Shown in pieces: positions 7,107 to 16,158 of a DNA stretch of 17,056 nucleotides. This DNA is from JAMCRM01 sp041685075. GTDB lineage: Bacteria > Acidobacteriota > Terriglobia > Bryobacterales > Bryobacteraceae. Made by a program: the position numbers and the translations under genes. The DNA lies in NCBI GenBank assembly GCA_041685075.1, contig JAWLGN010000098.1, positions 1 to 17,056 of the forward strand. Reading direction: 5' to 3'. The notes under the pieces were generated by a model. It saw only the letters and a program-made list of their open reading frames with translations, ran no database searches and was not told the DNA's origin. Position 1 is the first letter of the stretch. Each line of letters starts with the position of its first letter.

Positions 7107-8761
7107 ACCCGTACCTCGACATTCCATCTCCGGCCACCCCGGAGGCCTCTCAGACGGCCAGCATCTACGGCCTCGAAAACCACGGGCTGACCAACCTGCA
7201 CCGGGCCTACTGGAACCTGCCCACGCCGGCGCTGTACGAGGAAGCGGTGTTCCGGTCCGAGGGGCGCATCTCGCATCGCGGCCCGCTGGTGGTCGCCACA
7301 GGGCGGCACACGGCGCGCTCGGCGGCGGACAAGTTCATCGTCCGGGAGCAGACCACCGAGGACAAGGTCTGGTGGGGGGAGTACAACCGGCCGTTCAATC
7401 CCGAGGCGTTCAGCGGGCTGCTGACGCGGCTGCAAGGCTTTCTGCAGGGCCGCGACGTCTTCGTGCAGGATTGCTTTGCCGGAGCCGACCCGGAGTACAG
7501 GCTGCCCATCCGGGTGATCACCGAGCTGTCCTGGCACAGCCTCTTTGCGCGCAACCTGTTTGCCCGGCCCCGGGGGCAGGACGCCCTGCGGCGGCACGTT
7601 CCCGAGTTCACGGTGATTGCGGCGCCCTCGTTCCGCGCCTCCCCGATCGTGGACGGCACCCGGAGCGACACCTTCATCGTGGCCAACTTCGCCGAGCGCA
7701 TCGCCATCATCGGCGGCTCGGCCTACGGCGGTGAAATCAAGAAGACTGTTTTCACCGTGATGAATTACCTGCTGCCGCTGCAGGGCGTGCTGCCCATGCA
7801 CTGCTCCGCTAACGTGGGGCCGAACGGCGATACAGCGCTGTTCTTCGGGTTATCCGGCACGGGGAAGACCACGCTCTCGGCCGATCCCAGGCGGCAGTTG
7901 ATCGGCGACGACGAGCACGGCTGGAGCGACAACGGCATCTTCAACTTTGAGGGCGGCTGTTACGCCAAGGTGATCCGGCTGTCGGAGGAAGCCGAGCCGC
8001 AGATTCACGCCTGCACGCGGCGCTTCGGCACCATCCTGGAGAACGTGGTGATGGACCCGGTCTCCCGGCACCTGGATCTGAACGACGACCGCATCACGGA
8101 GAACACCCGCGGCGCCTATCCCATCGACTACATCGACAACTACCTGCCGGGCATGATGGCGGGGCACCCGAAAAACGTGATCCTGCTGACCTGCGACGCC
8201 AGCGGCGTGATGCCGCCCATCGCGCGGCTCACGCCGGACCAGGCCATCTACCACTTCATCTCCGGCTACACCAGCAAGATCGCGGGCACCGAGGTGGGGC
8301 TGGGCATCGAACCCGAGATCACCTTCAGCACCTGCTTCGGCGGGCCCTTCATGGTGCACCGGCCCTACACCTACGCGGAGATGCTGAAAGCGCGCATGCT
8401 GAAGCACGGCGCCACCTGCTGGCTGGTGAACACGGGCTGGACCGGCGGGGCGTTCGGGGTAGGGAAGCGCATCAGCATCCGGCACACCCGCGCGCTGCTG
8501 GACGCGGCGCTCAACGGGCAACTGGCCGATGTGCCCTTCCGCACCGACCCGATCTTCGGCTTCGAAGTGCCCACGCGGTGCGAGGGCGTGCCGGAGAAGC
8601 TTCTCGATCCGGCCAACACCTGGCCCAGCCGCGAAGAGTACTTCGCGCGCTACGAGGCGCTGGCGGCGCGGTTTATCGAAAATTTCAAGCTGATGCAGAA
8701 CGGTTGCCCGCCCAATATTGTAGAGGCGGGGCCCAAGCGGTCCGCTGCGGGCCGCGCATGA
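7103..8761 (+). CDS. pckA: phosphoenolpyruvate carboxykinase (ATP)
   Basis: Converts oxaloacetate + ATP to phosphoenolpyruvate + CO2 + ADP, the entry step of gluconeogenesis. The product is 552 residues (family about 530-540). Visible motifs: P-loop GLSGTGKTT (249-257), the metal-binding DDEHGWSDNGIFNFEGG (269-285), and the PEPCK-specific HCSANVG near 233-239. The conserved oxaloacetate-binding TGxxTGRSPKDKFIV reads TGRHTARSAADKFIV here: the Arg and DKFIV are kept, but Gly, Pro and Lys positions are Ala. The ATG at 7103 was chosen over a longer open frame beginning at 6716, because the upstream part lies inside the aminotransferase gene and has no PEPCK similarity. GAGGG at 7091-7095 is a suitable ribosome-binding site, and the ATGA overlap supports coupling to the aminotransferase. 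A strong terminator follows directly after the stop. Confidence 0.97.
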   Translation: MNPYLDIPSPATPEASQTASIYGLENHGLTNLHRAYWNLPTPALYEEAVFRSEGRISHRGPLVVATGRHTARSAADKFIVREQTTEDKVWWGEYNRPFNPEAFSGLLTRLQGFLQGRDVFVQDCFAGADPEYRLPIRVITELSWHSLFARNLFARPRGQDALRRHVPEFTVIAAPSFRASPIVDGTRSDTFIVANFAERIAIIGGSAYGGEIKKTVFTVMNYLLPLQGVLPMHCSANVGPNGDTALFFGLSGTGKTTLSADPRRQLIGDDEHGWSDNGIFNFEGGCYAKVIRLSEEAEPQIHACTRRFGTILENVVMDPVSRHLDLNDDRITENTRGAYPIDYIDNYLPGMMAGHPKNVILLTCDASGVMPPIARLTPDQAIYHFISGYTSKIAGTEVGLGIEPEITFSTCFGGPFMVHRPYTYAEMLKARMLKHGATCWLVNTGWTGGAFGVGKRISIRHTRALLDAALNGQLADVPFRTDPIFGFEVPTRCEGVPEKLLDPANTWPSREEYFARYEALAARFIENFKLMQNGCPPNIVEAGPKRSAAGRA

Positions 8762-8768
8762 TCCCCCG

Positions 8769-8801
8769 GGGCGCCGGCTGTTCCGGTCGGCGCCCGTTTT
8801 T
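8769..8801 (+). terminator. intrinsic terminator after pckA
   Basis: GGGCGCCG (8769-8776) and CGGCGCCC (8788-8795) form a perfect 8-bp GC stem with an 11-nt loop, followed by G and five Ts (8797-8801). It begins 7 nt after the pckA stop and ends 18 nt before the purS ATG. Confidence 0.88.
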
Positions 8802-8819
8802 CCCACGATCGGAGTTCCG

Positions 8820-9068
8820 ATGAAAGCGCGCGTATTCGTTTCCCTCAAAAGCACTGTGCTCGATCCGCAGGGCCAGACCGTGCGAGCGGCGCTGGCCGGC
8901 CTGGGTTACTCCGCTATTTCGGATGTACGCCAGGGCAAGTTTTTCGACATCACGCTGGCCGATGGCACCGACCCGGAGGCGGCCCGCCGGGATATCGAGA
9001 CCATCGCGCAGGACGTGCTCACCAACCCCGTCATCGAAGAGTACAGCGTGGAGTTTACGGACCGCTGA
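8820..9068 (+). CDS. purS: phosphoribosylformylglycinamidine synthase subunit PurS
   Basis: An 82-residue protein matching PurS: MKARVFVSLKSTVLDPQG at the N-terminus, LxxLGY, and VRQGKFFDI in the middle, with a typical length of about 80. PurS is the small structural subunit of the PurS-PurQ-PurL complex that converts FGAR to FGAM in purine synthesis and helps dock the glutaminase PurQ on the small form of PurL. purQ and purL are not in this window, although purS often sits beside them. The ATG has GGAG at 8811-8814, five nt upstream. It sits directly behind the pckA terminator, so it needs either read-through or a promoter inside the pckA 3' end; I see no convincing one. Confidence 0.95.
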   Translation: MKARVFVSLKSTVLDPQGQTVRAALAGLGYSAISDVRQGKFFDITLADGTDPEAARRDIETIAQDVLTNPVIEEYSVEFTDR

Positions 9069-9076
9069 CGCCCGGC

Positions 9077-9098
9077 GGCTGTAGCGGGCGGAACAGCC
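9077..9098 (+). other. short stem-loop after purS
   Basis: GGCTGT (9077-9082) and ACAGCC (9093-9098) form a 6-bp stem with a 10-nt loop, 8 nt after the purS stop. No T-run follows, so it is not a standard terminator; it might stabilise the purS 3' end. Confidence 0.3.
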
Positions 9099-9135
9099 CT
9101 GCGGCGCCGGACAAGCTGCGCCCCAGGCCGGCTCC

Positions 9136-9141
9136 TATAAT
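9136..9141 (+). promoter_or_regulatory. perfect -10 box (TATAAT) placed for a leaderless glmS mRNA
   Basis: TATAAT occupies 9136-9141 and the glmS ATG begins at 9148, so transcription from this box would be expected to start at or next to the A of the start codon. No Shine-Dalgarno sequence precedes the ATG. The -35 region (about 9112-9118) shows no good match to consensus, which weakens the call. Confidence 0.5.
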
Positions 9142-9147
9142 GAAATC

Positions 9148-11001
<1,854 letters not shown>

Positions 11002-11439
11002 GTGCGGCAGTTCACACACACGGTTCAAGTACACACGCGGGGCAAGGGCCTCTACGAGATCACCCGGCAGGTGGCGTCCTGGCTGGCGGAGCGGGAACTC
11101 GGGACGGGGCTGCTGACCCTGTTCGTGCAGCACACCTCGGCCTCGCTCACCATTCAGGAGAACGCCGACCCGGACGTGGTGCGGGACCTGGAGGAGTTCT
11201 TCACGCGCCTCGTGCCGGAGGACGCCCGCTGGTACCGCCACACGATCGAAGGGCCGGACGACATGCCGGCCCACATCCGCACGGCCCTCACGCAAACCAG
11301 CCTGAGCATCCCCATTCACCGGGGACGGCTGGCGCTGGGCACCTGGCAGGGCATCTACCTGTTCGAGCACCGCTCGCGTCCTCACCGGAGGACGGTGGTG
11401 CTGCACGCCTTCGGGGAGCCCTGCGGCGCAGCGGCTTAG
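11002..11439 (+). CDS. yjbQ: YjbQ/UPF0047 family protein
   Basis: A 145-residue single-domain protein with the UPF0047 signature: QHTSASLTIQENADPDVVRDLE (split here as HTSASL, then ENADPDV), a conserved His in WYRHTIEGPDDMPAHI, and LGTWQGIYLFEHR near the C-terminus. Family members form small trimers; E. coli YjbQ has weak thiamin-phosphate synthase activity, but the in vivo function is unsettled. The GTG start at 11002 directly abuts the glmS TAG; GGAG inside the last glmS codons is only 3 nt from it, and no other start gives the complete domain. It is likely cotranscribed with glmS. Its stop overlaps the ftsZ stop on the other strand. Confidence 0.9.
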   Translation: MRQFTHTVQVHTRGKGLYEITRQVASWLAERELGTGLLTLFVQHTSASLTIQENADPDVVRDLEEFFTRLVPEDARWYRHTIEGPDDMPAHIRTALTQTSLSIPIHRGRLALGTWQGIYLFEHRSRPHRRTVVLHAFGEPCGAAA

Positions 11440-12632
11440 TTAATCAGCCGCCGCGGGCGCATGAACGCCGGGGTATCCAGGTCGTCGGGGTCGTAAGCCG
11501 GTTCGGGCTCGGGTTCGGCGGCGGCTTCGGGTTCCGGCTCGGCTTCCAAGACCAGTTGTTCGGAATCGTGCGCGGGCAGTGGGGTCTCGGCCAGGATGTC
11601 CACGGGGCGGCGCTCGGTGGCCTTCACCACGGGCGCGTCCTCGGGCTGGAAACCCGTGGCGATGACCGTGATTTTGACGGCGTCGGCCAGGGTCGAATCA
11701 TAGGTCACCCCGAAGTTGATCTGCACCTCGTCGCAGGCGGCCGCTTCCCGGATGATGTTGCAGGCCTCGTCCACTTCGTGCAGGCCCAACTGGTCCGAGC
11801 CGGTGATGTTGATGAGGATGCCGCGGCTGCCTGTAATGCGGGAGTCTTCGAGCAGCGGACAGTTGATGGCGGCTTTGGCGGCTTCCACGGCGGCGTTCTC
11901 CCCGCGCGCGGTGGCGGTGCCCAGCATGGCGTAGCCCATCCCCAGCATGGTGGCCCGCACGTCCGAGAAATCGCGGTTGATAAGGCCGGGGGTGACCATG
12001 ATGTCGCTGATGCCCTGGACGGCCTGCCGCAGGAGGTCGTCGGCAAGCTTGAAGGCTTCGAAGAGGCTGGTGCCGCGGGGCACCAGTTGGAGCAGCCGGT
12101 CGTTGGGAATGGCGATGACGGTATCGACCGTGGAGGCCAGCTTGGCCAGGCCCTGCTGGGCAAGCTGCATGCGCCTGGGTCCCTCGAAGCGGAAGGGCTT
12201 GGTGACCACCGCCACCGTCAGGGCATCCAGTTCCTTGGCCAGGGAGGCCACCACGGGCGCGGCGCCGGTACCGGTACCGCCGCCCAGGCCGGCGGTGACG
12301 AACACCATGTCGGCGCCCTGCAGCAGTTGGATGATGGCTTCGGTGTTTTCGAGCGCCGCCTGGCGGCCGATGTCCGGATTGGCGCCGGCGCCCAGGCCGT
12401 TGGTGATTTTCGCGCCGATCTGGAGGCGGTTAGGGGCCTTCGAGGCAGCCAGCGCCTGCGCGTCCGTGTTGAGGGCGTAGAACTCGACCCCTTCGAGTCC
12501 CTGGTCCACCATGCGCGCTACCGCGTTGCAGCCGCCGCCGCCGACGCCGACCACCTTGATGCGCGCGCCCTTCGAAGTTTCGTCCTCGATTACGTATTTC
12601 AGCTCGTCCAATTCGCCATCGATCAGGCCCAT
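11436..12632 (-). CDS. ftsZ: cell division protein FtsZ
   Basis: Tubulin-like GTPase of 398 residues that polymerises into the Z-ring at midcell. The GTP-binding domain carries VGVGGGGCNAV (28-38), the tubulin signature GGGTGTG (117-123), and the T7 synergy loop INRDFSDVR with catalytic Asp residues. After about residue 330 comes a low-complexity acidic linker of Glu-Pro repeats, then the C-terminal peptide DLDTPAFMRPRRLIN, which matches the conserved tail that binds FtsA. The ATG at 12632 was preferred over an in-frame TTG at 12638 because a near-perfect AAAAGGAGG (12639-12647) sits 6 nt from the ATG and would directly abut the TTG. A perfect 7-bp hairpin overlaps this ribosome-binding site. 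It is the last gene of the dcw cluster, and its stop overlaps that of yjbQ by 3 bp. Confidence 0.98.
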   Translation of the reverse strand: MGLIDGELDELKYVIEDETSKGARIKVVGVGGGGCNAVARMVDQGLEGVEFYALNTDAQALAASKAPNRLQIGAKITNGLGAGANPDIGRQAALENTEAIIQLLQGADMVFVTAGLGGGTGTGAAPVVASLAKELDALTVAVVTKPFRFEGPRRMQLAQQGLAKLASTVDTVIAIPNDRLLQLVPRGTSLFEAFKLADDLLRQAVQGISDIMVTPGLINRDFSDVRATMLGMGYAMLGTATARGENAAVEAAKAAINCPLLEDSRITGSRGILINITGSDQLGLHEVDEACNIIREAAACDEVQINFGVTYDSTLADAVKITVIATGFQPEDAPVVKATERRPVDILAETPLPAHDSEQLVLEAEPEPEAAAEPEPEPAYDPDDLDTPAFMRPRRLIN

Positions 12633-12638
12633 CTCCAA

Positions 12639-12661
12639 CCTCCTTTTGCCGTTTGCAAAAG
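12639..12661 (-). promoter_or_regulatory. ftsZ Shine-Dalgarno partly embedded in a hairpin
   Basis: On the minus strand CTTTTGC, loop AAACG, GCAAAAG (12661-12643) is a perfect 7-bp inverted repeat. Its 3' arm shares five bases with the Shine-Dalgarno AAAAGGAGG (12647-12639). The structure could reduce ribosome access or separate ftsZ translation from ftsA. Confidence 0.6.
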
Positions 12662-12663
12662 CT

Positions 12664-12698
12664 GTTCACCCCAAGTTCACCGGGACGGTTCAGTCCCG
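12664..12698 (-). promoter_or_regulatory. GTTCACC direct repeats and a CGGGAC hairpin in the ftsA-ftsZ gap
   Basis: GTTCACC occurs at 12664-12670 and 12675-12681, with a third GTTCA at 12688-12692. CGGGAC (12681-12686) and GTCCCG (12693-12698) form a perfect 6-bp inverted repeat whose loop is the third GTTCA. The 97-bp ftsA-ftsZ gap is unusually structured for this compact cluster. No protein family is recognised for these sites and no clear promoter was found. Confidence 0.4.
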
Positions 12699-12729
12699 CC
12701 GGGAGGCCGGACGGAAGTGCCGCCGCAGC

Positions 12730-13932
12730 CTACCGGCTCAGAATCCTGCCCAACAGTCCGGTGGTCTGGCGCTCGACTTCCGTCTGCAACTTGAGCCGCC
12801 CCGAGTACATGGCCAGGCCGGCCACGGTGGTCCAATCCGTACCGTCGATCTCTTCGGGCCAGTCCGCGATCCCTACCGGCAGGCCCTTGCGTGCCTGGCA
12901 CTTGAGCGCCTCTTCGGCCACATCGCAGAGGCCCGGCAGGTTGGTGCCTCCGCCGGTCAGCACCAAGCCGCCCATGAGGGCGCGCTCCATGCCCACACGC
13001 GCCACTTCGCGTTCGACGAAGCTGAACAGCTCCTGCGCGCGCGCTTCCAGAATTTCGTTCAACAACCGGCGGGGAACTTCGCGCGGCTCGCGGTTCTCCT
13101 TGGCGGGCAACTCGACCAGTGAATTGGTGGCCGTGTTGGCGGAGACCGCCGAACCGAACTGGCGCTTGATGCACTCCGCATCTTCGAAGTTGACGCACAC
13201 CCCCACGGCCAGGTCGCGCGTAAAGTGGTCTGCGCAGAGCGGCAGCGTGGTGGCCAGTTGCAATGCTTCGCCGTAGTAGACCACCACGTCCGTGGAATGC
13301 GCACCCACGTCCACCAGGGCCACGCCTTCGCGGCGCTCCTCCGGCAGCACGGCGGCGTAGCAGGCGGCCACCGGCTCGAAGACCGTCTCCTCCACGGAGA
13401 GGTGAGCCAGGTTGACCACCCCCACTACGGTATTGTGTTCCTGGGTGGACGCGGTGATGAGATGCACGTTCGCCTCCAGCCTGGAGGCCATCATGCCGCG
13501 CGGGTCGCGGTGTCCCGGGTGGTCGTCCACCACGAAGTCCTGCGGGAAGAGTTGCAGCACCATGCGATCATCCATGAGCTGCACATAAGTGGCGCGGTTG
13601 ACGGCGCGATTGACGTCGCGCTGCTCGATCTCGCGCGGGCGGCCCAATTCGATAACGCCGCGGGCGTTGGCGCCGCGCGCGGTGGGGCCCCCCAACCCTA
13701 CCACGGCGGACTCTACGGAAACCTGCGCGCTTTTCTCAGCCTCCCGCAGGGCGGCCAGGACCGAATCCGCCGCCGCCTTCTGGTCCACGATTCTGCCCTT
13801 CACCCAGCCGTACGACTCCGCGTGGCCGTATCCCAGGAAGCGGATGCGGCCGCTCTCGAGCACGCACACCACGCAGCGGGTGTGCGCGCCCCCGAGATCC
13901 AATCCTACGGCGTAAAGGCGTTTATCCGGCAT
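12730..13932 (-). CDS. ftsA: cell division protein FtsA
   Basis: Actin-fold ATPase of 400 residues that tethers FtsZ to the membrane and recruits later divisome proteins. Visible motifs: phosphate-1 loop VGLDLGGAHT (9-18), the FtsA-specific 1C subdomain (about 85-160), phosphate-2 VALVDVGAHSTDVVVY, and the adenosine motif LTGGGTNLPGL. The C-terminus VERQTTGLLGRILSR is a short amphipathic helix matching the FtsA membrane-targeting sequence. The ATG at 13932 gives the full N-terminus, but the 35 nt upstream contain no good Shine-Dalgarno sequence and hold a small GGGTG/CACCC stem. It lies 35 bp after ftsQ and 97 bp before ftsZ, in the usual ftsQ-ftsA-ftsZ order. Confidence 0.97.
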   Translation of the reverse strand: MPDKRLYAVGLDLGGAHTRCVVCVLESGRIRFLGYGHAESYGWVKGRIVDQKAAADSVLAALREAEKSAQVSVESAVVGLGGPTARGANARGVIELGRPREIEQRDVNRAVNRATYVQLMDDRMVLQLFPQDFVVDDHPGHRDPRGMMASRLEANVHLITASTQEHNTVVGVVNLAHLSVEETVFEPVAACYAAVLPEERREGVALVDVGAHSTDVVVYYGEALQLATTLPLCADHFTRDLAVGVCVNFEDAECIKRQFGSAVSANTATNSLVELPAKENREPREVPRRLLNEILEARAQELFSFVEREVARVGMERALMGGLVLTGGGTNLPGLCDVAEEALKCQARKGLPVGIADWPEEIDGTDWTTVAGLAMYSGRLKLQTEVERQTTGLLGRILSR

Positions 13933-13940
13933 ATGTTCAG

Positions 13941-13965
13941 GGGTGCGGCCTGCGGAGCCCCACCC
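13941..13965 (-). other. small GC stem just upstream of ftsA
   Basis: GGGTG and CACCC (13941-13945 and 13961-13965) can pair with a 15-nt loop in the ftsQ-ftsA gap, ending 8 nt before the ftsA ATG. The same gap lacks a purine-rich ribosome-binding site. It may limit independent initiation on ftsA, but the stem is short. Confidence 0.25.
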
Positions 13966-13967
13966 TC

Positions 13968-14744
13968 TCAGTTCCTCGCGGTAATTCTGTCGTCCAGCCG
14001 CAAATCGAATGTCACGGTCGTCTCCGAGCGCTTGCGGATTTCCGGGTAGTGCATCAGAAACGACTGGTAACGGTGGCGATAGTTGCCGCCGCCCATCAAC
14101 AACTCCACCGGGCGTCCATCCACCTGCGTCACCACCCGGAGATTCTCCACGTCAGTAGCGTTGATTTCCGAAATTTCCTTCACATCCGTGCCGAGTTCGT
14201 CGAGCAGCGCGAGCATGGCCCGGACACGCATGCGGCGCCCGGCTTCATTCTGGTTCTCGGTGATGCCGCTTAACACCGGAAAACTGAAGCGGGACTGCGC
14301 CGGCGGTTCCAGTAACTGTCCGTTGGAATCGATCAGCAACACGCGCGTTTCGCCGGTGGCCAGCGGAAGGTTCACGAAGGCCACGGGGCGGCGCTCGGTG
14401 AGCCGTACCACCAGGCGGTTGGGCCAGATGCGGGAAATGCTGGCCTCCTGAATCCAATCGATAGCCAGCAGGCGGCGGCGGCGCTCGGCAAGCGAAATGT
14501 CGAAGATGCTGCGGCCGAAATCGGCTTCGAAGACCCGCAGGACGCGCGCCTGGGAGGCGTATTGCAGTCCTACCACCGTGAGGGCCGTGGGGTCGTCGGG
14601 CCGCAGGGTAAATTGCGGGCTGGTGAGGGCGAAGGAGCGCACCTGGTAGGCGGCCGCGGCGGTGGAGACAAATAGCGCCGCGCCGGCCGCGGCCATCAGC
14701 CACGGCCGCCAGTACCTGCCCGTCTTGGCCCGTTCGCGTGCCAT
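13968..14744 (-). CDS. ftsQ: cell division protein FtsQ
   Basis: A bitopic inner-membrane divisome protein of 258 residues that links early (FtsA/FtsZ) and late (FtsL/FtsB/FtsI) proteins. A short basic cytoplasmic tail (MARERAKTGRYWRPW) is followed by one hydrophobic segment (about 17-36), then a POTRA domain (about 40-115, ending RIWPNRLVVRLTERRPVAFV, a hallmark FtsQ stretch), then the beta domain. ATG 14744 was chosen over an ATG at 14777 because it directly precedes the basic tail, the upstream 11 codons lie inside murC, and GGA is suitably spaced. It begins 1 nt after the murC stop, so coupling is likely. murB and ddl, which often separate murC from ftsQ, are absent. Confidence 0.94.
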   Translation of the reverse strand: MARERAKTGRYWRPWLMAAAGAALFVSTAAAAYQVRSFALTSPQFTLRPDDPTALTVVGLQYASQARVLRVFEADFGRSIFDISLAERRRRLLAIDWIQEASISRIWPNRLVVRLTERRPVAFVNLPLATGETRVLLIDSNGQLLEPPAQSRFSFPVLSGITENQNEAGRRMRVRAMLALLDELGTDVKEISEINATDVENLRVVTQVDGRPVELLMGGGNYRHRYQSFLMHYPEIRKRSETTVTFDLRLDDRITARN

Positions 14745-14745
14745 A

Positions 14746-16122
14746 TTATCCGTTGCGCAGGCGCTCCAGCACGGCATCGCCCGCCTGCCAGACGTTTCCG
14801 GCCCCCAGGGTGAGGACCAGGTCGCCTTCCCGGGCCGCCTCGAGGAGCGCCTCGACGCCGCGCTCCTGGGTGCCCACGTATTCCACCGAGCGGTGCCCGA
14901 ACTGCCGCACGCGCTCGACCAGCGCCTCGGCGGTGATGCCCTCGATGGGTTTCTCCGAGGCGGCGTAGATTTCCAGAACGAAGACGTTGTCGGCCTGGTG
15001 AAAGGCGCGGCCGAACTCGTCCATCAGATGATACGTGCGGGTAAAACGGTGCGGCTGGAAGAGCACGTGAATGCGAGAAAAGCCGCACAGCCGCGCCGCC
15101 GCCAGGGTGGCCCGGACCTCCGTGGGGTGGTGGCCGTAATCGTCGATCACGGTGATGCCGCGCTCGCGCCCGCGCACCTGGAAGCGGCGGTCCACTCCAC
15201 TATAAGAGGCCAGCGCTTCCCGGCAGGCGTCCGGAGCGACGTTCAACTCCAGCGCTACCGCCACCGCCGCCATGGCGTTCAACACGTTGTGCTCGCCCGG
15301 TACGCCCAGGTGGAAGCGGCCCAGGTCCTGGCCGTGAAAGCGCAGCCGGAAGTCGCTCGCGAAGTGCCCGCAGCCTACCTCGGAGGCCTGAAGATCGGCC
15401 TGTGCGCTGGTTCCGTAGGTGATGGTGCGGCGGCGCACCTCGGGCAGAATGCCCTGCACGTTCTCATCGTCCAGGCACAGGATGGCGGCGCCGTAGAAGG
15501 GCACCTTGTTGACGAACTCGATGAAGGCGCCGCGGATGTCCTCGAGCGAGCTGTAGCAGTCCAGGTGCTCGCGGTCGATGTTGGTCACGACGGCCAGGAT
15601 GGGGGCCAGCTTGAGAAAGGAGCGGTCGCTCTCGTCGGACTCCACCACCAGAAAATCGCTGTGGCCCACGCGGGCGTTGGAGCCGCCCATGGTGCCCACC
15701 CGGCCGCCCACCACAACCGTGGGGTCGAGACCGGCGTGGTTCAAAATGGTGGCGGCCATGGAGGTGGTGGTGGTCTTGCCGTGGCTGCCCGCGATGGCGA
15801 TGCCGTACTTCAGGCGCATCAGCTCGGCCAGCAGTTCGCCCCGGGGAATCACGGGGATCTGCAGCCGGCGGGCTTCCTGCACCTCCGGGTTGGACTCGTC
15901 GACGGCGGAACTCACCACCAGGGCATGCGCACCGGCGACGTTGGCGGCGTCGTGGCCTTCGTGAACGTCTGCGCCCAGTTCGGCGAGGTGGCTGGTGATG
16001 GGGGAGAGCCTCAGATCCGAACCCGAGATCGTGTAACCGAGGTTGAGGAGCACCTCGGCGATGCCGCTCATACCAATGCCGCCGATACCTGTGAAATGGA
16101 GGTGCCGGGCCTTAAAGAACAT
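14746..16122 (-). CDS. murC: UDP-N-acetylmuramate--L-alanine ligase
   Basis: Cytoplasmic Mur ligase of 458 residues that adds L-alanine to UDP-MurNAc using ATP, the first step of the peptidoglycan stem peptide. The N-terminal UDP-binding fold carries HFTGIGGIGMSG (9-20); the central ATPase has the P-loop AGSHGKTTTT (111-120); the later DDYGHHPTEVRATL and RFTRTYHLMDEF are typical of MurC. Length matches the family. ATG 16122 is preceded by a good GGAGAGGAA. The gene lies 36 bp after murG and 1 nt before ftsQ. Confidence 0.98.
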   Translation of the reverse strand: MFFKARHLHFTGIGGIGMSGIAEVLLNLGYTISGSDLRLSPITSHLAELGADVHEGHDAANVAGAHALVVSSAVDESNPEVQEARRLQIPVIPRGELLAELMRLKYGIAIAGSHGKTTTTSMAATILNHAGLDPTVVVGGRVGTMGGSNARVGHSDFLVVESDESDRSFLKLAPILAVVTNIDREHLDCYSSLEDIRGAFIEFVNKVPFYGAAILCLDDENVQGILPEVRRRTITYGTSAQADLQASEVGCGHFASDFRLRFHGQDLGRFHLGVPGEHNVLNAMAAVAVALELNVAPDACREALASYSGVDRRFQVRGRERGITVIDDYGHHPTEVRATLAAARLCGFSRIHVLFQPHRFTRTYHLMDEFGRAFHQADNVFVLEIYAASEKPIEGITAEALVERVRQFGHRSVEYVGTQERGVEALLEAAREGDLVLTLGAGNVWQAGDAVLERLRNG

Positions 16123-16158
16123 TTCCTCTCCGTATTGTTTCGGCTTTACGTGCGGGTG

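Noticed and set aside
9069..9147. glmS ribozyme upstream of glmS
   Set aside because: The gap is only 79 bp, shows none of the ribozyme core features, and the ribozyme is largely restricted to Gram-positive lineages.
12636..12638. TTG start for ftsZ
   Set aside because: It directly abuts the Shine-Dalgarno sequence; the ATG two codons later has ideal 6-nt spacing.
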